Shown here: positions 55,301 to 64,000 of the stretch, piece by piece | Position numbering within the stretch: position 1 is the first letter of the stretch | Layout: every line of letters starts with the position of its first letter | From: Prostheceraeus crozeri | Lineage: Eukaryota; Platyhelminthes; Polycladida; Euryleptidae | NCBI GenBank assembly: GCA_907163375.1 | Contig: CAJQUW010012887.1 | Location: 310,001-374,000 of the forward strand | Reading direction: 5' to 3' | Length of the DNA stretch: 64,000 bases | Notes under the pieces: generated by a model | The model's input: only the letters and a program-made list of their open reading frames with translations | What the model was told of the DNA's origin: nothing | The model's database searches: none | Program-made: the position numbers and the translations under genes

Positions 55301-57836
55301 AATTGTGACGAGTTACTTATTCATTGATTATTATTGCCTTGACAACTGATGTGTGGTGGTGAGGTTTTGATCCTGCCAATTGACAGAGTCGCGTAAGTGG
55401 CTCGTAGCTCAGTTGGTTAGAGCACAGGTCTAGTTAACCTTGGTCGTAGGTTCGAATCCTACCAGCCGCACATCTTTTGCATGGAAATCTCACTGTTGTT
55501 AAAGTAAATAAGTGATATTATGGTGTAGTATTATGGGATTCGCGCAAATCCACCGAATAGAAGAACCCTTGAATTTCGTATTCGCATCCAACCCTAAAGC
55601 CCTGTATTTAAGTTTGATCAACCGCAAGTCGGATCAGCTTATCGTACGGTAACGCATTGCCGTGCTTTAAATTACCTCGTTGTCGTGAAGACTTCACTTT
55701 CTTCTTCTTCGGAGGTCCGTAATGATCCAAGACAGTCACTCCGTTGTGCATCACACCATTGGAAGTCATCATATAGGTCTCAGCACTGGTCAGGTTCGTC
55801 ATAGTGGTAGGAAACTTGAGCTCTGCAGGATTGGCTGTCGTTACTCCAATTTCCAATGTGCCAGCCCATTTAGTGACTGTTCGTTCCAATTGTACAGTGA
55901 ATATCTCTCCGGGCCGCAATGGACGATTTGTGATAACGACACCTTCGTTGAAATCCTCTTCGGGGCTGAAGCATAGATGGTAATTAGTTAGATAAAAACA
56001 TTTTGAATACACTAAAATGTGAATACAAATACTTGACGACAATATTGACAATGAAATACATGATACTGAAAGGCAATATATTAATAAAGCTCGTCGCAAA
56101 AGTAATCGACTTGGTCTTGTCTCGCATGAGACTGATCACCCGAATCAAGGACTATGAAGCAGCTGTTCACCGGGGGACGCCGAAGAAGGGACGTGTGATG
56201 ACCTTGTAGATGGCCACGATGGTCTCTTGTTGTTGCTCCCAATTCGTGCAAGTGAAGCATGATAGGATGCCTAGGGTGTGTCTTGCTGTTTACAAATGTT
56301 GTTGACGTGTGTTGTATATGTATGCTGAGTGTCTAGGCCAGCGCCCAGGATCCGATTGTTGTTGTGAGTTGTGAGTGGAATACTGTCAATCGTGAGAGTT
56401 TTGTACTGTGTTCATAGGGCTACGGTGTGGAGAGTGAGAGTTGAGTTTTGTTGGAGTTGACGTGGAAGTTGTTTTGTTGGACAGTAGTGTTGAGGTAGAG
56501 TTGGAGATTGCTTTGAACTGTCTTGATGTTTAGATGTGTACCCGTGATGGTGATGTCGTCAGCGTAGACCGTTGTTTTGAGTGCAGCGTCTGTTAGAAAT
56601 GGACTGTCTTACATGTAGTGTAGAGATTGAAGAGGAAGGGGAGAGAACTCCTCCTTGTGGAACGCCTGTTTTGATGTTTTTGTTGGTTGAGCGTGTTTGG
56701 TTGTATGTGGTGTAGGCTTGCCTACCTTTCATGTAGTTTGCTATGCATTGAATGAAAAGAGATGGAATATTGGTCAGTTGGAATTTGTGGATTAGTGTGT
56801 GAATGTATGCGGACTGTGTCGAAAGCTTTTGTCAAGTCCAGCGATGTGGTGATTGTGCGCAAGGGTGGCCTTTTTATACTGAAGCCAGCAGCGATGGCGC
56901 TGTTGATTCAATGCATTACAGTGGCTGTGGAGTGCTCCTTTTTGAATCCGTGTTGAAAAGGCAGCGAAGAGACCGATTATGTGATGATGATGATGTCTTT
57001 TTCAGTGTTTCGGCAAGGGGAGAGAGAAGAGACATTGATCTGCAAGAGCAGTGGTTTGTTGAGTTTTGATATTGATGTGATGTTGCCAGTTTTCCAGATG
57101 CTGGGAATCTGGCTGGTGTTGAATGAGGAAGTGCATGCGCAGTGGATGGCAGTCAGGCCGAGGTGTTTGTGTGTTTTATGTTAATTTTTTCAGGGGAATT
57201 GTTGCTAGAGGAGTCTGAGATGGCTTTCTCTGTTTGTTCTGCCATGACGTCTATGTTGGTTGCAGTGAGGCGGAGTGTGCGTTTGCCAATTACTGTGTTC
57301 TCGCATCTCTGTGGGGGTTTGGCGAAGAGATTTGTTGAAGGCGCTCGCTATGTCACGGATAGTTGCGGAATCACTCACTTATTTCGATAAGCGGTTCGAT
57401 TACTGTTATCCAAATGTACTGCTTCTCCACTTCGGGAGTGGAAGACTAACTTCTCTGTTTCTTCATAGTTATCTGAAATGACGGAGAAATTCGTCAATAC
57501 ATCGGAAATGCATGACACAGCGATCTTCATACCTTCGTCTTCAGACAGACCACTTTCTCTTCGAACTACACGACCTGCTGCTCCAACAGCGGCTACTGCA
57601 GCTGCTAATGCCCTCCGAGAAGCGCCTTCAAGCTGCTGATAGCTGGAAGAAGGACTTGTTGGAGCAGGAGGAGGCACTGGATGCATCAGTGTCACTTTCA
57701 CCGTCATCCCGTACAAATCCACAACACCCCAATATGGACCATTTTGACATACAGCTGCCATGCCCTGATCACGACCATTGATGTAGAAATGAAGATGATT
57801 GGTGTTCCGCAACATCATTCCTACACGATCACCAAC
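21758..57836 (-). CDS. NEURL4: Neuralized-like protein 4 (NEURL4-type), 11 exons seen
   Basis: Minus strand, exons in order 57379-57836, 55676-55965, 54092-54336, 53690-54027, 52219-52429, 51804-52161, 50826-51313, 49324-49593, 47675-48100, 22889-23116, 21758-22398. All ten junctions are GT-AG and phase-compatible, giving about 1,350 residues. The protein has serial NHR (neuralized homology repeat) domains, beta-sandwich modules used for protein binding, and a Cys-rich C-terminal part. In vertebrates NEURL4 has six NHRs, binds HERC2 and CP110 at the centrosome and helps control centriolar protein ubiquitination (established knowledge). Here five NHRs are seen, the first only in its second half, so the 5' end lies beyond 57.8 kb or outside. 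The final C-terminal exon was not found. Confidence 0.88.
22889..23116 (-). CDS. NEURL4: NEURL4 exon j: NHR-E second half
   Basis: [40 protein letters not shown] and [13 protein letters not shown]. Phase 0 at both ends (acceptor TTCCAG, donor GTAAGT). It continues the NHR begun in exon i, 24.6 kb away, which shows the satellite is intronic. Confidence 0.9.
23851..24046 (+). repeat. Diverged direct repeat, copy 1
   Basis: About 195 bp, similar to 24316-24511. Shared blocks include TTGAGGTAGGAGC, TCCCAGTGAAAATG, CGTAGATATCTCAAGCT and AAAATCTTGGAATTTT. The two copies are about 465 bp apart and clearly diverged. Confidence 0.65.
24316..24511 (+). repeat. Diverged direct repeat, copy 2
   Basis: Second copy of the 23851-24046 repeat, with the same block order and several small indels. 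Confidence 0.65.
24519..25203 (+). pseudogene. Decayed LINE 3' end, source of the satellite
   Basis: Reads in several frames as the C-terminal part of a non-LTR retrotransposon ORF2: [20 protein letters not shown], then RWYGDLGN. Finally [20 protein letters not shown] and [20 protein letters not shown] end at TAG 25201-25203, the usual GRPKK-W...DR-W ending of such proteins. Multiple frame changes show it is old. Its last 92 bp (25109-25200) are the first unit of the satellite. Confidence 0.75.
25201..26396 (+). repeat. Nine-unit (828-bp) duplication inside the satellite
   Basis: Units at 25201, 25293, 25385 and 25477 match those at 26029, 26121, 26213 and 26305 in all five variable sites. 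They also share the rare CGAACC variant (25404 and 26232). Confidence 0.75.
26765..27315 (+). repeat. Three-unit (276-bp) higher-order repeat
   Basis: The unit order CTG-type, CGATCC-type, GCA-type occurs twice in succession, marked by the rare TTCGATCC variant 276 bp apart. Confidence 0.7.
46273..47280 (+). repeat. Four-unit (368-bp) higher-order repeat
   Basis: Four unit types recur in fixed order for about eleven units at the exon-proximal end of the array, for example GGAGCC/CTG/TC/CC/GAT always followed by CGAGCC/CCG/GC/CC/GAT. This is the clearest regular higher-order structure in the array. Confidence 0.75.
47675..48100 (-). CDS. NEURL4: NEURL4 exon i: NHR-E first half
   Basis: Acidic lead-in ([20 protein letters not shown]), then [40 protein letters not shown] and an SSLSYCQ end before GTAATG. 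The donor lies only about 33 nt from the edge of the 22.5-kb satellite that fills the following intron. Confidence 0.88.
48101..49323 (-). other. NEURL4 intron between exons h and i
   Basis: About 1.2 kb of intron with no repeat or exon recognised. Confidence 0.6.
49324..49593 (-). CDS. NEURL4: NEURL4 exon h: end of NHR-D and linker
   Basis: [20 protein letters not shown] closes NHR-D in place of the usual DLYG. An acidic Ser-rich linker follows. Exactly 90 codons, phase 0 at both ends, acceptor CCTCAG and donor GTGAGA. Confidence 0.82.
49594..50825 (-). other. NEURL4 intron between exons g and h
   Basis: About 1.2 kb of AT-rich intron. The open frame at 49616-49855 on the plus strand is not conserved. 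Confidence 0.6.
50826..51313 (-). CDS. NEURL4: NEURL4 exon g: most of NHR-D
   Basis: Contains [53 protein letters not shown] and [20 protein letters not shown]. The W-x-G strand is replaced by [13 protein letters not shown], so this NHR is divergent in its centre. Ends phase 0 at VPK before GTAAGA. Confidence 0.87.
51804..52161 (-). CDS. NEURL4: NEURL4 exon f: inter-domain linker
   Basis: 119 codons of Ser/Thr-rich linker ([20 protein letters not shown] onward) with no NHR motif. Assigned from its matching phases (0 in, 1 out), a good acceptor (CTCAG) and donor (GTAGGT), and position. Lower conservation is expected for a linker. Confidence 0.75.
52219..52429 (-). CDS. NEURL4: NEURL4 exon e: NHR-C second half
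   Basis: Completes Ser, then [40 protein letters not shown] and [13 protein letters not shown]. Starts after TTGCAG and ends phase 0 before GTGAGA. Confidence 0.9.
52430..53689 (-). other. NEURL4 intron between exons d and e
   Basis: About 1.26 kb. Several overlapping short frames on both strands around 53080-53570 have no recognisable content. Confidence 0.6.
53690..54027 (-). CDS. NEURL4: NEURL4 exon d: linker and NHR-C first half
   Basis: [19 protein letters not shown] linker, then [20 protein letters not shown] and [19 protein letters not shown]. Ends TWVL plus AG (phase 2) before GTGAGC. Confidence 0.88.
54092..54336 (-). CDS. NEURL4: NEURL4 exon c: acidic insert and NHR-B second half
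   Basis: Starts with an acidic run ([18 protein letters not shown]), then NHR sequence [20 protein letters not shown] and [13 protein letters not shown]. With the end of exon b this makes an insertion of about 45 residues, basic then acidic, in the middle of NHR-B. Ends phase 0 at CAA before GTGAGT. Confidence 0.87.
55276..55500 (+). repeat. Solitary copy of the 298-bp tRNA-like repeat
   Basis: Matches the internal two thirds of the units at 18030-18994, from TACTTGCCTTAATGTCGGCG to the first bases after the tRNA-like gene. It lies antisense to NEURL4 in an intron, 36 kb from the tandem copies. Confidence 0.85.
55397..55470 (+). tRNA. tRNA-like gene, copy 4
   Basis: Identical in the body to copy 2, with intact A and B boxes and a nearby TTTT. 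The same stem defects are kept, which suggests copying of one master rather than independent decay. Confidence 0.5.
55676..55965 (-). CDS. NEURL4: NEURL4 exon b: NHR-B first half
   Basis: Begins by completing the Asn codon, then [20 protein letters not shown] and [20 protein letters not shown], the NHR hallmark W-x-G-x-[LI]-x-[IF]-G. Ends GVTVLDHYG followed by a basic stretch [13 protein letters not shown], phase 1 before GTAATT. Confidence 0.88.
56130..57300 (-). pseudogene. LINE reverse transcriptase remnant in NEURL4 intron
   Basis: On the minus strand it reads, in shifting frames, [59 protein letters not shown] and finally [20 protein letters not shown]. These are the ordered RT motifs of a jockey/CR1-group non-LTR retrotransposon. 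The YADD box is at about 56555-56567. Many stops and shifts show it is long dead. It lies in the gene's own orientation within the intron 55966-57378. Confidence 0.8.
57379..57836 (-). CDS. NEURL4: NEURL4 exon a: end of NHR-A, linker, start of NHR-B
   Basis: Starts phase 0 after TTTCAG with [20 protein letters not shown], then [11 protein letters not shown], the second half of an NHR. An Ala/Pro-rich linker follows, then [20 protein letters not shown], the first strand of the next NHR. Ends phase 2 at AA before GTGAGT. The first half of NHR-A should be in a preceding exon, not found in the window. Confidence 0.88.
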
Positions 57837-59339
57837 CTGAAAGGTAATTACAGTGCATCATGGAATGGCAAAACCAGGAATCTTAAGCATTACCGAAGTC
57901 AAGAACTTTCTGTGTTTTTCCTTCTGTTGTAAATAACACGATATGCACAGGTCTACTTACTTTTCGCTTTAAATAGTAATATCATTACTACAGAATAATT
58001 TGATACAGAAATCGTATTCCTGCTAAGAATTGCTGGGAAATAGATGATTGATCACAATTCATTGCATGATTGTACACACGGGCGATTGACAGAAATGATA
58101 CACAAAAAGAAGTTCGTTGGTACAGTTTTTCTCGACCACCGCAAGTGGTCTGGTATAGTCTGAGATAGGTAAAACACTGCAACTAATTTTTTAAATGAAT
58201 CCCAATAGCGAATGGAGCATTTTCTTGTCGAGTGTAATCGAATCATACTTGTGTCAACTACTCATGAAATGTGATTGATTGCAATTACAAATTGCTCCGC
58301 TTTTCTTGAATTACATTTCAGTTACTCTACAATTACTTTGGATAACTTGCGGTGTTACACTATGAGTTTGTCCACTATTTTTCCGAGCTATTATAGGGTT
58401 GATTTCAATTGCTCCTTGAAATAACGGACGACGCTCGTATCGTTGACATCAGCGTTGCCACCGAGCCTCGAGACACCATCCGCGTACGAAGTGTATCGAT
58501 ACAGGGTAGAATAAATGAAGGTCTAGACTCAAGCCTATGAATTGCTTGACAGTTTAGGGGTCGAAACAGAACTAGTCAACCTGCTGATGACTGACGGACT
58601 GCAGTGTTATGTTTTATGTCCCTTAATCGGTAACTGAAGAAGTGGTCGATGTATTGTAATTCAAATGAAGAAATGTGGGATTACATTAAGTACTATAGAC
58701 GGATGAAGAAACTGGCGATAACAAATTCAAGTGAAGAAATAGTATTTTCCATGTGTAGTCTTAGGTATAGTGTGTATAGTTTCATTGCTTTCGGTGTAGT
58801 AGAGTGTCATTGTAGTTCTATTGTTTACCTCCATTATCCACTTTCCACTTATCCACTCTTACCATTATCCACTTTGTGTAGTGTCAGATATAGTTCACTT
58901 GTAATCAGTGTAGTAGCATCGTTGTATTTCCATGTTTTACCTCCACTTTTCCAATTTTTATTCATCGGTTTCCTGTTGTTTTATAATATCCATTTTTAAT
59001 TTCCTTAACCTATGATGACCATTGTCTTATCCTATTTCCACTATCAGCATCTGTAGTCGGTACAGTATAGTAGACGTCTGTTTTGAATCTATGGTATTAG
59101 TATATTAACAGCAAGAATGAGTAGTGTTACAAGTCTGAAGATTTCCATTTTTACCAGATATTGGGCCAAAGCTGATCAATTTTAATTCGTTGCCACGAGA
59201 AAGCTACATTGAGTTCTTTGAAGAACTGATTAATCCAATGGTTACAATAGCATTGCATTTATACACTTGGGGATTGGAGAACGCCATCAGTCCTCATTAG
59301 GACTACTTTAACTAATCATTTAAATTAGTAAGCATTATA
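57837..59339. other. Non-coding DNA upstream of first recognised NEURL4 exon
   Basis: The preceding NEURL4 exon (first half of NHR-A) was looked for and not found. Around 58750-58955 a diverged tandem pair (TGTGTAGT...TATAGT, later TTTACCTCCA) has a period of about 123 bp. Confidence 0.45.
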
Positions 59340-59640
59340 TTCTATTATAAATGGCTGCTGTGATGATTTTCATCATCCTATGAAAATTGACGTGTGGGCG
59401 TAGGCGAGGATCGCCCCTTGCTCCCACCTTCCTGGACTCTTTGTGCCAACCTTCTCGGTCTTCTGCTCGACGATCAAAAGGTAGACCTGTGTCCAACTTG
59501 ATTTGGTCAGTCCAACGTTTCTTGGGTCTCCTCTGCATCCTTCGACTTGAGAAATCTTGCTGCTATGATTTGTACACGTAATTTTCAAATGGTCTTCTCA
59601 CTACATGTCCAAACCAGCGCAGCCTTTCTTCTGAATTTCC
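59340..59640 (-). pseudogene. LINE ORF2 C-terminal remnant
   Basis: Minus strand: EERLRWFGHVVRRPFENYV then RRPKKRWTDQIKLDTGLPF and DRRAEDREGWHK, the RLRW-GH...RPKK-W...DR-W ending of non-LTR retrotransposons. It is the same region of the protein that seeded the satellite, but from a different element. Confidence 0.75.
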
Positions 59641-61105
59641 AACGAAATGGAGGTGTTTACAGAGAGACAGTTTCTTATTTCTACATTTTTCATTCTATCA
59701 CGTATGCTGACTCCTAGGATAGAATGCAGATATAATTTCGAAGAAGTTGGCAAAATCAGGGCCTTGTATAATCTGCAAGCCTATGTTAAACTAGGAAACT
59801 GTATCCGTGAGCACTTACTTTTGGGAACATATTCGCTGTTCCTGGAAGCTATCTACTAAGCAGTGGATTGGTAATTTGCTTCATGAAAAACGTTCAAGAA
59901 AGGAAAGTTTCTGTTCCTTGAAACTTGTTTCCAGCCTGGTCTAGGTTTCATGAATATCCAGTTCAGATCGATGAAATAAACAGCACAAGTATTAGACAGA
60001 ACAAAACATGTATTGAAAATATAAATATAGGGACTAGATATGAGCAACGCGTGCTAATGTGCGAAAAATGTCAATACTTTTTAAATAATGTCTCGTGGTT
60101 GCTGAATGATAACAGCATCACACTGGAAAAATCAAATTATGTACATGAAGTATTAAATCAGACGTTAATTAAGGATTGCACGCCCTGTATGCACTGACAA
60201 GGAGTTTTGCATTATATCATCATTCGACTTCTCCGAAAATGAAAGGCTTTGTTCCTGAAACGAAGTTGGTCAGGACCATGAATTCCGCGCACGTGAGCAA
60301 CTTTAGAAATATATCGACCTATATGTTTCTTTCGAGTTCATTAATACGAATTACCATTTTAGCTCAACCACATCGATAAGACTCTGCTCAAGATGTGTTT
60401 TGAGCTTCTCCTAAGTTGTTATTATTATCACAAGTAAAAGAAAACAGGTTATTTCAACATTAACAAAACATGCCAACCGATATAACTCAAAAATACTAGC
60501 TAGAAAATTCGGACATCAAATCAATGTCATAATCAGCTATAGGCTGAAATATATTATCTTTTAGCTACATATTTATCGATAGCCTAATTGTTGGATAAAA
60601 TCGAAGTAGCAGCTCTAGTAGAAAAATGTCTAATTCTATATTTACAATCAGCTACGTCCGGTTTTTCAAAAAACATATCACTTCTAAATTTATAACCCCA
60701 AATAAAAGAATATTTTTCTGAGACCTTCATCCACGCAGGTTCCGCGCAGCTCAAGCCCTCATCCGAACCGCGCAGCGATGGCAACGCTGGTTGACATAAA
60801 ATTACCAACTTTTTCTTCTTCCGCCAAGTGTCTTCGCCTTGCATCTCTGCTATGACTGAAATTGATTTAAAGATTTAAGCCGTATCTTCTAGAAGTATGT
60901 ATCTGCATCTCCTTTTCCGAGGGGGAATTAAGTAACAGTAATTTCATGATTGGCATTTTTCGATCAGAACGTTTTTCCGAGCAATTCTTTGAAAAAATCA
61001 GAGGAGTTGTACACCTGCTACACATCTAAGTATGGCAACCCATTATCGGCGAGGAGAGTGAATATTCAACGTTGTTGTTTGTAAAGTAATTCAATTTTTA
61101 AAGTA
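59641..61105. other. Non-coding DNA
   Basis: No exon, RNA or transposon was recognised. Short open frames on both strands look random. Confidence 0.45.
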
Positions 61106-61416
61106 GTCAATTTAATTCAATTCTTTGTGTCTTGTATCATCCATACTGGGGAAATGTTAATTCTCATGATATAGTGATAGACTCTCTTCAATCGCTGGTA
61201 GACAACCTTTCGTCCAAACATGTTATCTTAACAGGAGATGTGAATGACCTGCGTCATAAATTGTGTGACTTTTTTGTTTTGAACAACATGAAACAACTTG
61301 TCCAATTTCCTACTAGAGGAAATGTTTTGGATATTTTTGCCTCAAGCCAGCCCCTCAGATTTGAACTGTCCTCCTCTCCCTCATTGGTAGATCTGATTAT
61401 AAAGGTATCTTTGTGA
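61106..61416 (+). pseudogene. LINE endonuclease fragment
   Basis: VYHPYWGNVNSHDIVIDSLQ, then VILTGDVNDLRHKL (the GDFND box) and GNVLDIFASSQP. The SDH box would fall near 61394, where the frame changes and the His is Tyr (SDYKGIFVK), so catalysis would be lost. Confidence 0.75.
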
Positions 61417-62777
61417 AAACTGTCGCTAACAAACCTGTTACTGTCACTAAGGTCAAAGTTAGGTCTTTCTCTCCCGCCTCCTTTGCTCAGTGCTATAGTG
61501 TCCTTCAGTCAATTGATTGGAACGCCTGTTGTCTTGATTTTGATGATATCAATAAAGCTATTGACGCCTTACAGTTTCTTCTTCTACAATTCTATCATTT
61601 ATTCTTTCCAGAAAAAACAGTCAGGATGAGAAGTTCTGATCCGACTTGGCTTACTCCATCTCTTAAAGCCATTTCAGATGCTAGAGATAGAGCTCTCTCC
61701 CGTGGCAATTATCCCAAGTACCTGTGTCTTAGAGAAAAATTTCTTTCAGAAGTGAAAAAATCCAAAATGAATCAATTCCGTAGAATGAAGTCCTCTTCCC
61801 CTGCTGATAGCTGGAAAGATATTAATGCGCAGATTAAGAACCGGCATGGATCTTCTAATATCGACTATAACAAGGCCGTTGAACTCAATGAAGATTTTCA
61901 ATCCTTCTTCTCTGATCCTGACGTCGACTCCTTTCTTGAGGATGGGCCTTCTACTCCTACCCACATCCCCCTAATTCCCGAGACTAAAATTTCTGAATTG
62001 ATAAGATCGTCCAAGTCGAATTCAGTCGGACCTGATGGTATTCCAGGATTATTTTACAGGAAATTCCGCAATGTCTTGGTTGCGCCCTTGACCGTTCTAT
62101 TTAACAGATGCCTTCAATCTGGTACCTTTCCTACTACCTGGCAATTGGCTAATGTCCTCCCTCTTCCGAAAGGCAATGGTGAATTCAGACCAATTTTGAT
62201 CTTGCCTTTCCTCAGTAAAGTGCTTGAGCGCCTGATTCGTGATCACCTGCTTTTGCCGTCTATTTGTTCTTTTGACTCACGGCAGTTTGGGTTCATTCCT
62301 AATTCGTTTGGGGGATGCACTAACGCTCTTCTCAGTCTTCGTTTGACTATTCTGCAACACCTCAGCGCCAAGTCCTCCAACTCTTGGAAAATTCTCGCAG
62401 TAGACTTCAGAAAGGCCTTCGATTCGTTAAGTCACCTATCTGTTCTGAACACCCTTGTGACTGTTTTTCAATGCAATCCTTATATTGTTTCTATGATTCA
62501 GTCCTTTTTGAAAGATCGTTTTCAGAGGGTCGCTACCAATGGTGTGCAAGCTTCGTGGAAAGCTGTTTCCAGCAGAGTCCCTCAAGGGTCTATCTTGGGG
62601 CCTCTGTTGTTTGTCATGTACATTAATGATCTTCCTCATCTGACAAATACCAAAATCATAGCTTACGCGGACGATAAATCTCTCGTTCACCTGTCAGAAT
62701 CGTCTTCCTCTTCTGTCTGTCAAGATGACATTGATATTTTTGTCGAGTGGGCTCAGAATAAGAATCCGCATCAATGA
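61394..62777 (+). pseudogene. LINE reverse transcriptase
   Basis: Open for about 460 codons. Contains SVGPDGIPGLFYRKF, PLTVLFNRCLQSGTFPTTWQ, FRPILILPFLSKVLERLI, LAVDFRKAFDSLSH, RVPQGSILGPLLFVMYINDL and the catalytic YADD at 62664-62675. Copies element RNA at the nicked target in active relatives. The frame ends at 62777 because of a small indel just before INEAKTK-like sequence. Confidence 0.87.
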
Positions 62778-63352
62778 AGCAAAAAACCAAGAGTCTCACT
62801 ATTTCAGGCAAACCGACCTCTTCCTCTCCCACTCATATTCATGTGAATGGCACTGTCATTGAAAATGTTCCTTCTCTCAAAATTTTGGGAATGTTTTTCT
62901 CCTCCGATAACAAATGGGACGATCAATTTAATTTCCTGTACAAAAAATGTTGCCGGTCCCTACCATTAGTTAGACGGATTCGGTATAACTGTGGGCAAGG
63001 AGATATTGTTTGGCAGGCCTATGTTGATCTTGTTTTTGCCCATATTTCTTTCTGCTGGCCCGTTATTTGCGACCTAAAGAAGTCCCATGTGAAAAAACTT
63101 GAACGACTTGATCGCGTTGCTTGTCGTTGGGCCAATATCAATTTTAAATGTGATTTTCATCAAATGCTTAATAACATCTGTATACGACTGATTCGTAAAG
63201 TTTCTAGGTTTTCTGCATGCCATCCTTTATCTGAATTTTTCATTGTCAGATCCACTGATTCCCAAATCAGATCTCGGAGAAAATTGTTATGCTTTCAACG
63301 GAGATCGTCTGTTTGCAACAATTCATTTATTAAGTATTCGAAATTTTCATGA
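62774..63352 (+). pseudogene. LINE ORF2 C-terminal region
   Basis: Starts within ATGA overlapping the previous stop, but this is a frame break, not a true start. Contains VPSLKILGMFFSSDNKWDDQ, then LEKLDR-type sequence KKLERLDRVACRWANINF, typical of the post-RT region of CR1-like elements. Ends at TGA 63350-63352. Confidence 0.78.
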
Positions 63353-63403
63353 TTTGTGAACCATGCCATATACCGCTCGTTGTATTGGTGAATAAAGTCT
63401 CTT

Positions 63404-63431
63404 TATTATTATTATTATTATTATTATTATT
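63404..63431 (+). repeat. TTA microsatellite, LINE 3' tail
   Basis: About nine TTA repeats straight after AATAAAGTCTC. It serves as the 3' end of the LINE instead of poly(A). Confidence 0.85.
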
Positions 63432-63845
63432 CTTGATTACATGGCTAAAAATGTAACTGAGTCCAATAACAAATTACTCATCAGAAAATATAATTGATTG
63501 CGAGTACTAATTACTATTACAACACAAGTTTGAATAGAGGTAATGAAGTTAACACAAGGAGGTGTATAGATATCATTGGCTGGATCTAACTGCAAAAATA
63601 GACAGAAAATGATTGGTGCGAATTACTACAACAAGAAGACGCTCCTTTCGGACACAAAGACTGGATTGACGTTTTAATAACAATGGTTTCGTGCATCATC
63701 AATTGTCGAGTACTCTGACGACTGCAGATGACTGGAAAGTAAGGGGATGGAGTTTCATTGCCGGTATTGTAAAGGACAGCTGAGGACCGACTGTCCATCT
63801 AGAACGAACACCGCTATTCAAGACCGACTTCGGCGGATGCTCTGA

Positions 63846-64000
63846 GACTGTGGTGGACAAACGGCACTCAGAAGTCAATTCCACAAATTTGATTTGTCGA
63901 CTGAGGCCGTCTTGTCTTTCGGAGAACGAATGAGGACAGACAGAGTTCCGAAAATAGTGCCTCTGGATACTAATCTTCTTCCTTGCTTTAATTTCATGAC
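63846..64000 (+). CDS. Possible exon at right edge (unrecognised)
   Basis: Open on the plus strand from after TGA 63843-63845 to the window end. It reads STEAVLSFGERMRTDRVPKI then VPLDTNLLPCFNFM, which looks protein-like in composition but matches no family I know. No clear acceptor was defined, so it may be chance. Confidence 0.2.

Larger units (their letters stand above)
54337..55675 (-). other. NEURL4 intron between exons b and c
   Basis: Holds a solitary tRNA-like repeat unit (55276-55500). The rest shows nothing recognisable. Confidence 0.6.
61106..63431 (+). mobile_element. CR1-like LINE, 5'-truncated
   Basis: About 2.3 kb from the middle of the apurinic-type endonuclease, through reverse transcriptase and the C-terminal region, to a 3' UTR with AATAAA (63391-63398 region) and a TTA microsatellite tail. 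That tail type and the RT motifs fit the CR1/L2 group (family knowledge). Endonuclease, RT and C-terminal segments are in three frames, so it is inactive but fairly well preserved. Confidence 0.85.

Noticed and set aside
58649-58999. 116-residue ORF
   Set aside because: Its translation comes from a diverged tandem repeat of TGTGTAGT and TTACCTCCA blocks; it looks like chance.

Overview
This window is animal nuclear DNA, most likely from a bilaterian invertebrate. The evidence is GT-AG introns, an intron-rich NEURL4-type gene, and animal-type transposable elements (Ty3/gypsy with a tRNA-Ser primer site, Penelope-like, CR1-like and other LINEs, Tc1). The species cannot be named from the sequence. 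All annotation was done by eye, without database searches.

Layout. 1-2.8 kb: no gene, a few small inverted and tandem repeats. 2.83-14.28 kb: a young Ty3/gypsy retrotransposon with near-identical LTRs and a 5-bp target duplication. Its integrase domain is interrupted at 6345-13057 by a complete DNA transposon. That transposon has 29-bp perfect inverted ends, a 4-bp target duplication (ACAA), phased subterminal 13-mers, and an eight-exon transposase gene carrying one extra T just before the presumed catalytic glutamate. 14.3-19 kb: non-coding DNA with a Tc1 remnant and three 298-bp tandem units, each holding a tRNA-like gene. 19.1-20.96 kb: Penelope-like remnants, including a head-to-head inverted pair with a GIY-YIG endonuclease, two hammerhead-ribozyme motifs and a 12-bp target duplication.

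21.76-57.84 kb, minus strand: eleven consecutive exons of a neuralized-like protein 4 gene (NEURL4), coding for about five NHR domains and a Cys-rich C-terminal part. All ten introns keep the reading frame. The first exons and the extreme C-terminus are not found here. Intron 9 of this set (23117-47674) is almost filled by about 245 copies of a 92-bp satellite (25109-47641). The satellite is directly continuous with, and derived from, the last codons of a decayed LINE, and shows several levels of higher-order repeat.

57.8-64 kb: LINE remnants, notably a 5'-truncated CR1-like element (61.1-63.43 kb) ending in a TTA microsatellite, and a possible exon at the right edge.

The genes do not form an operon or pathway. 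One host gene and layered transposons share the locus. The two most novel items are the intron-bearing DNA transposon and the LINE-born intronic satellite.
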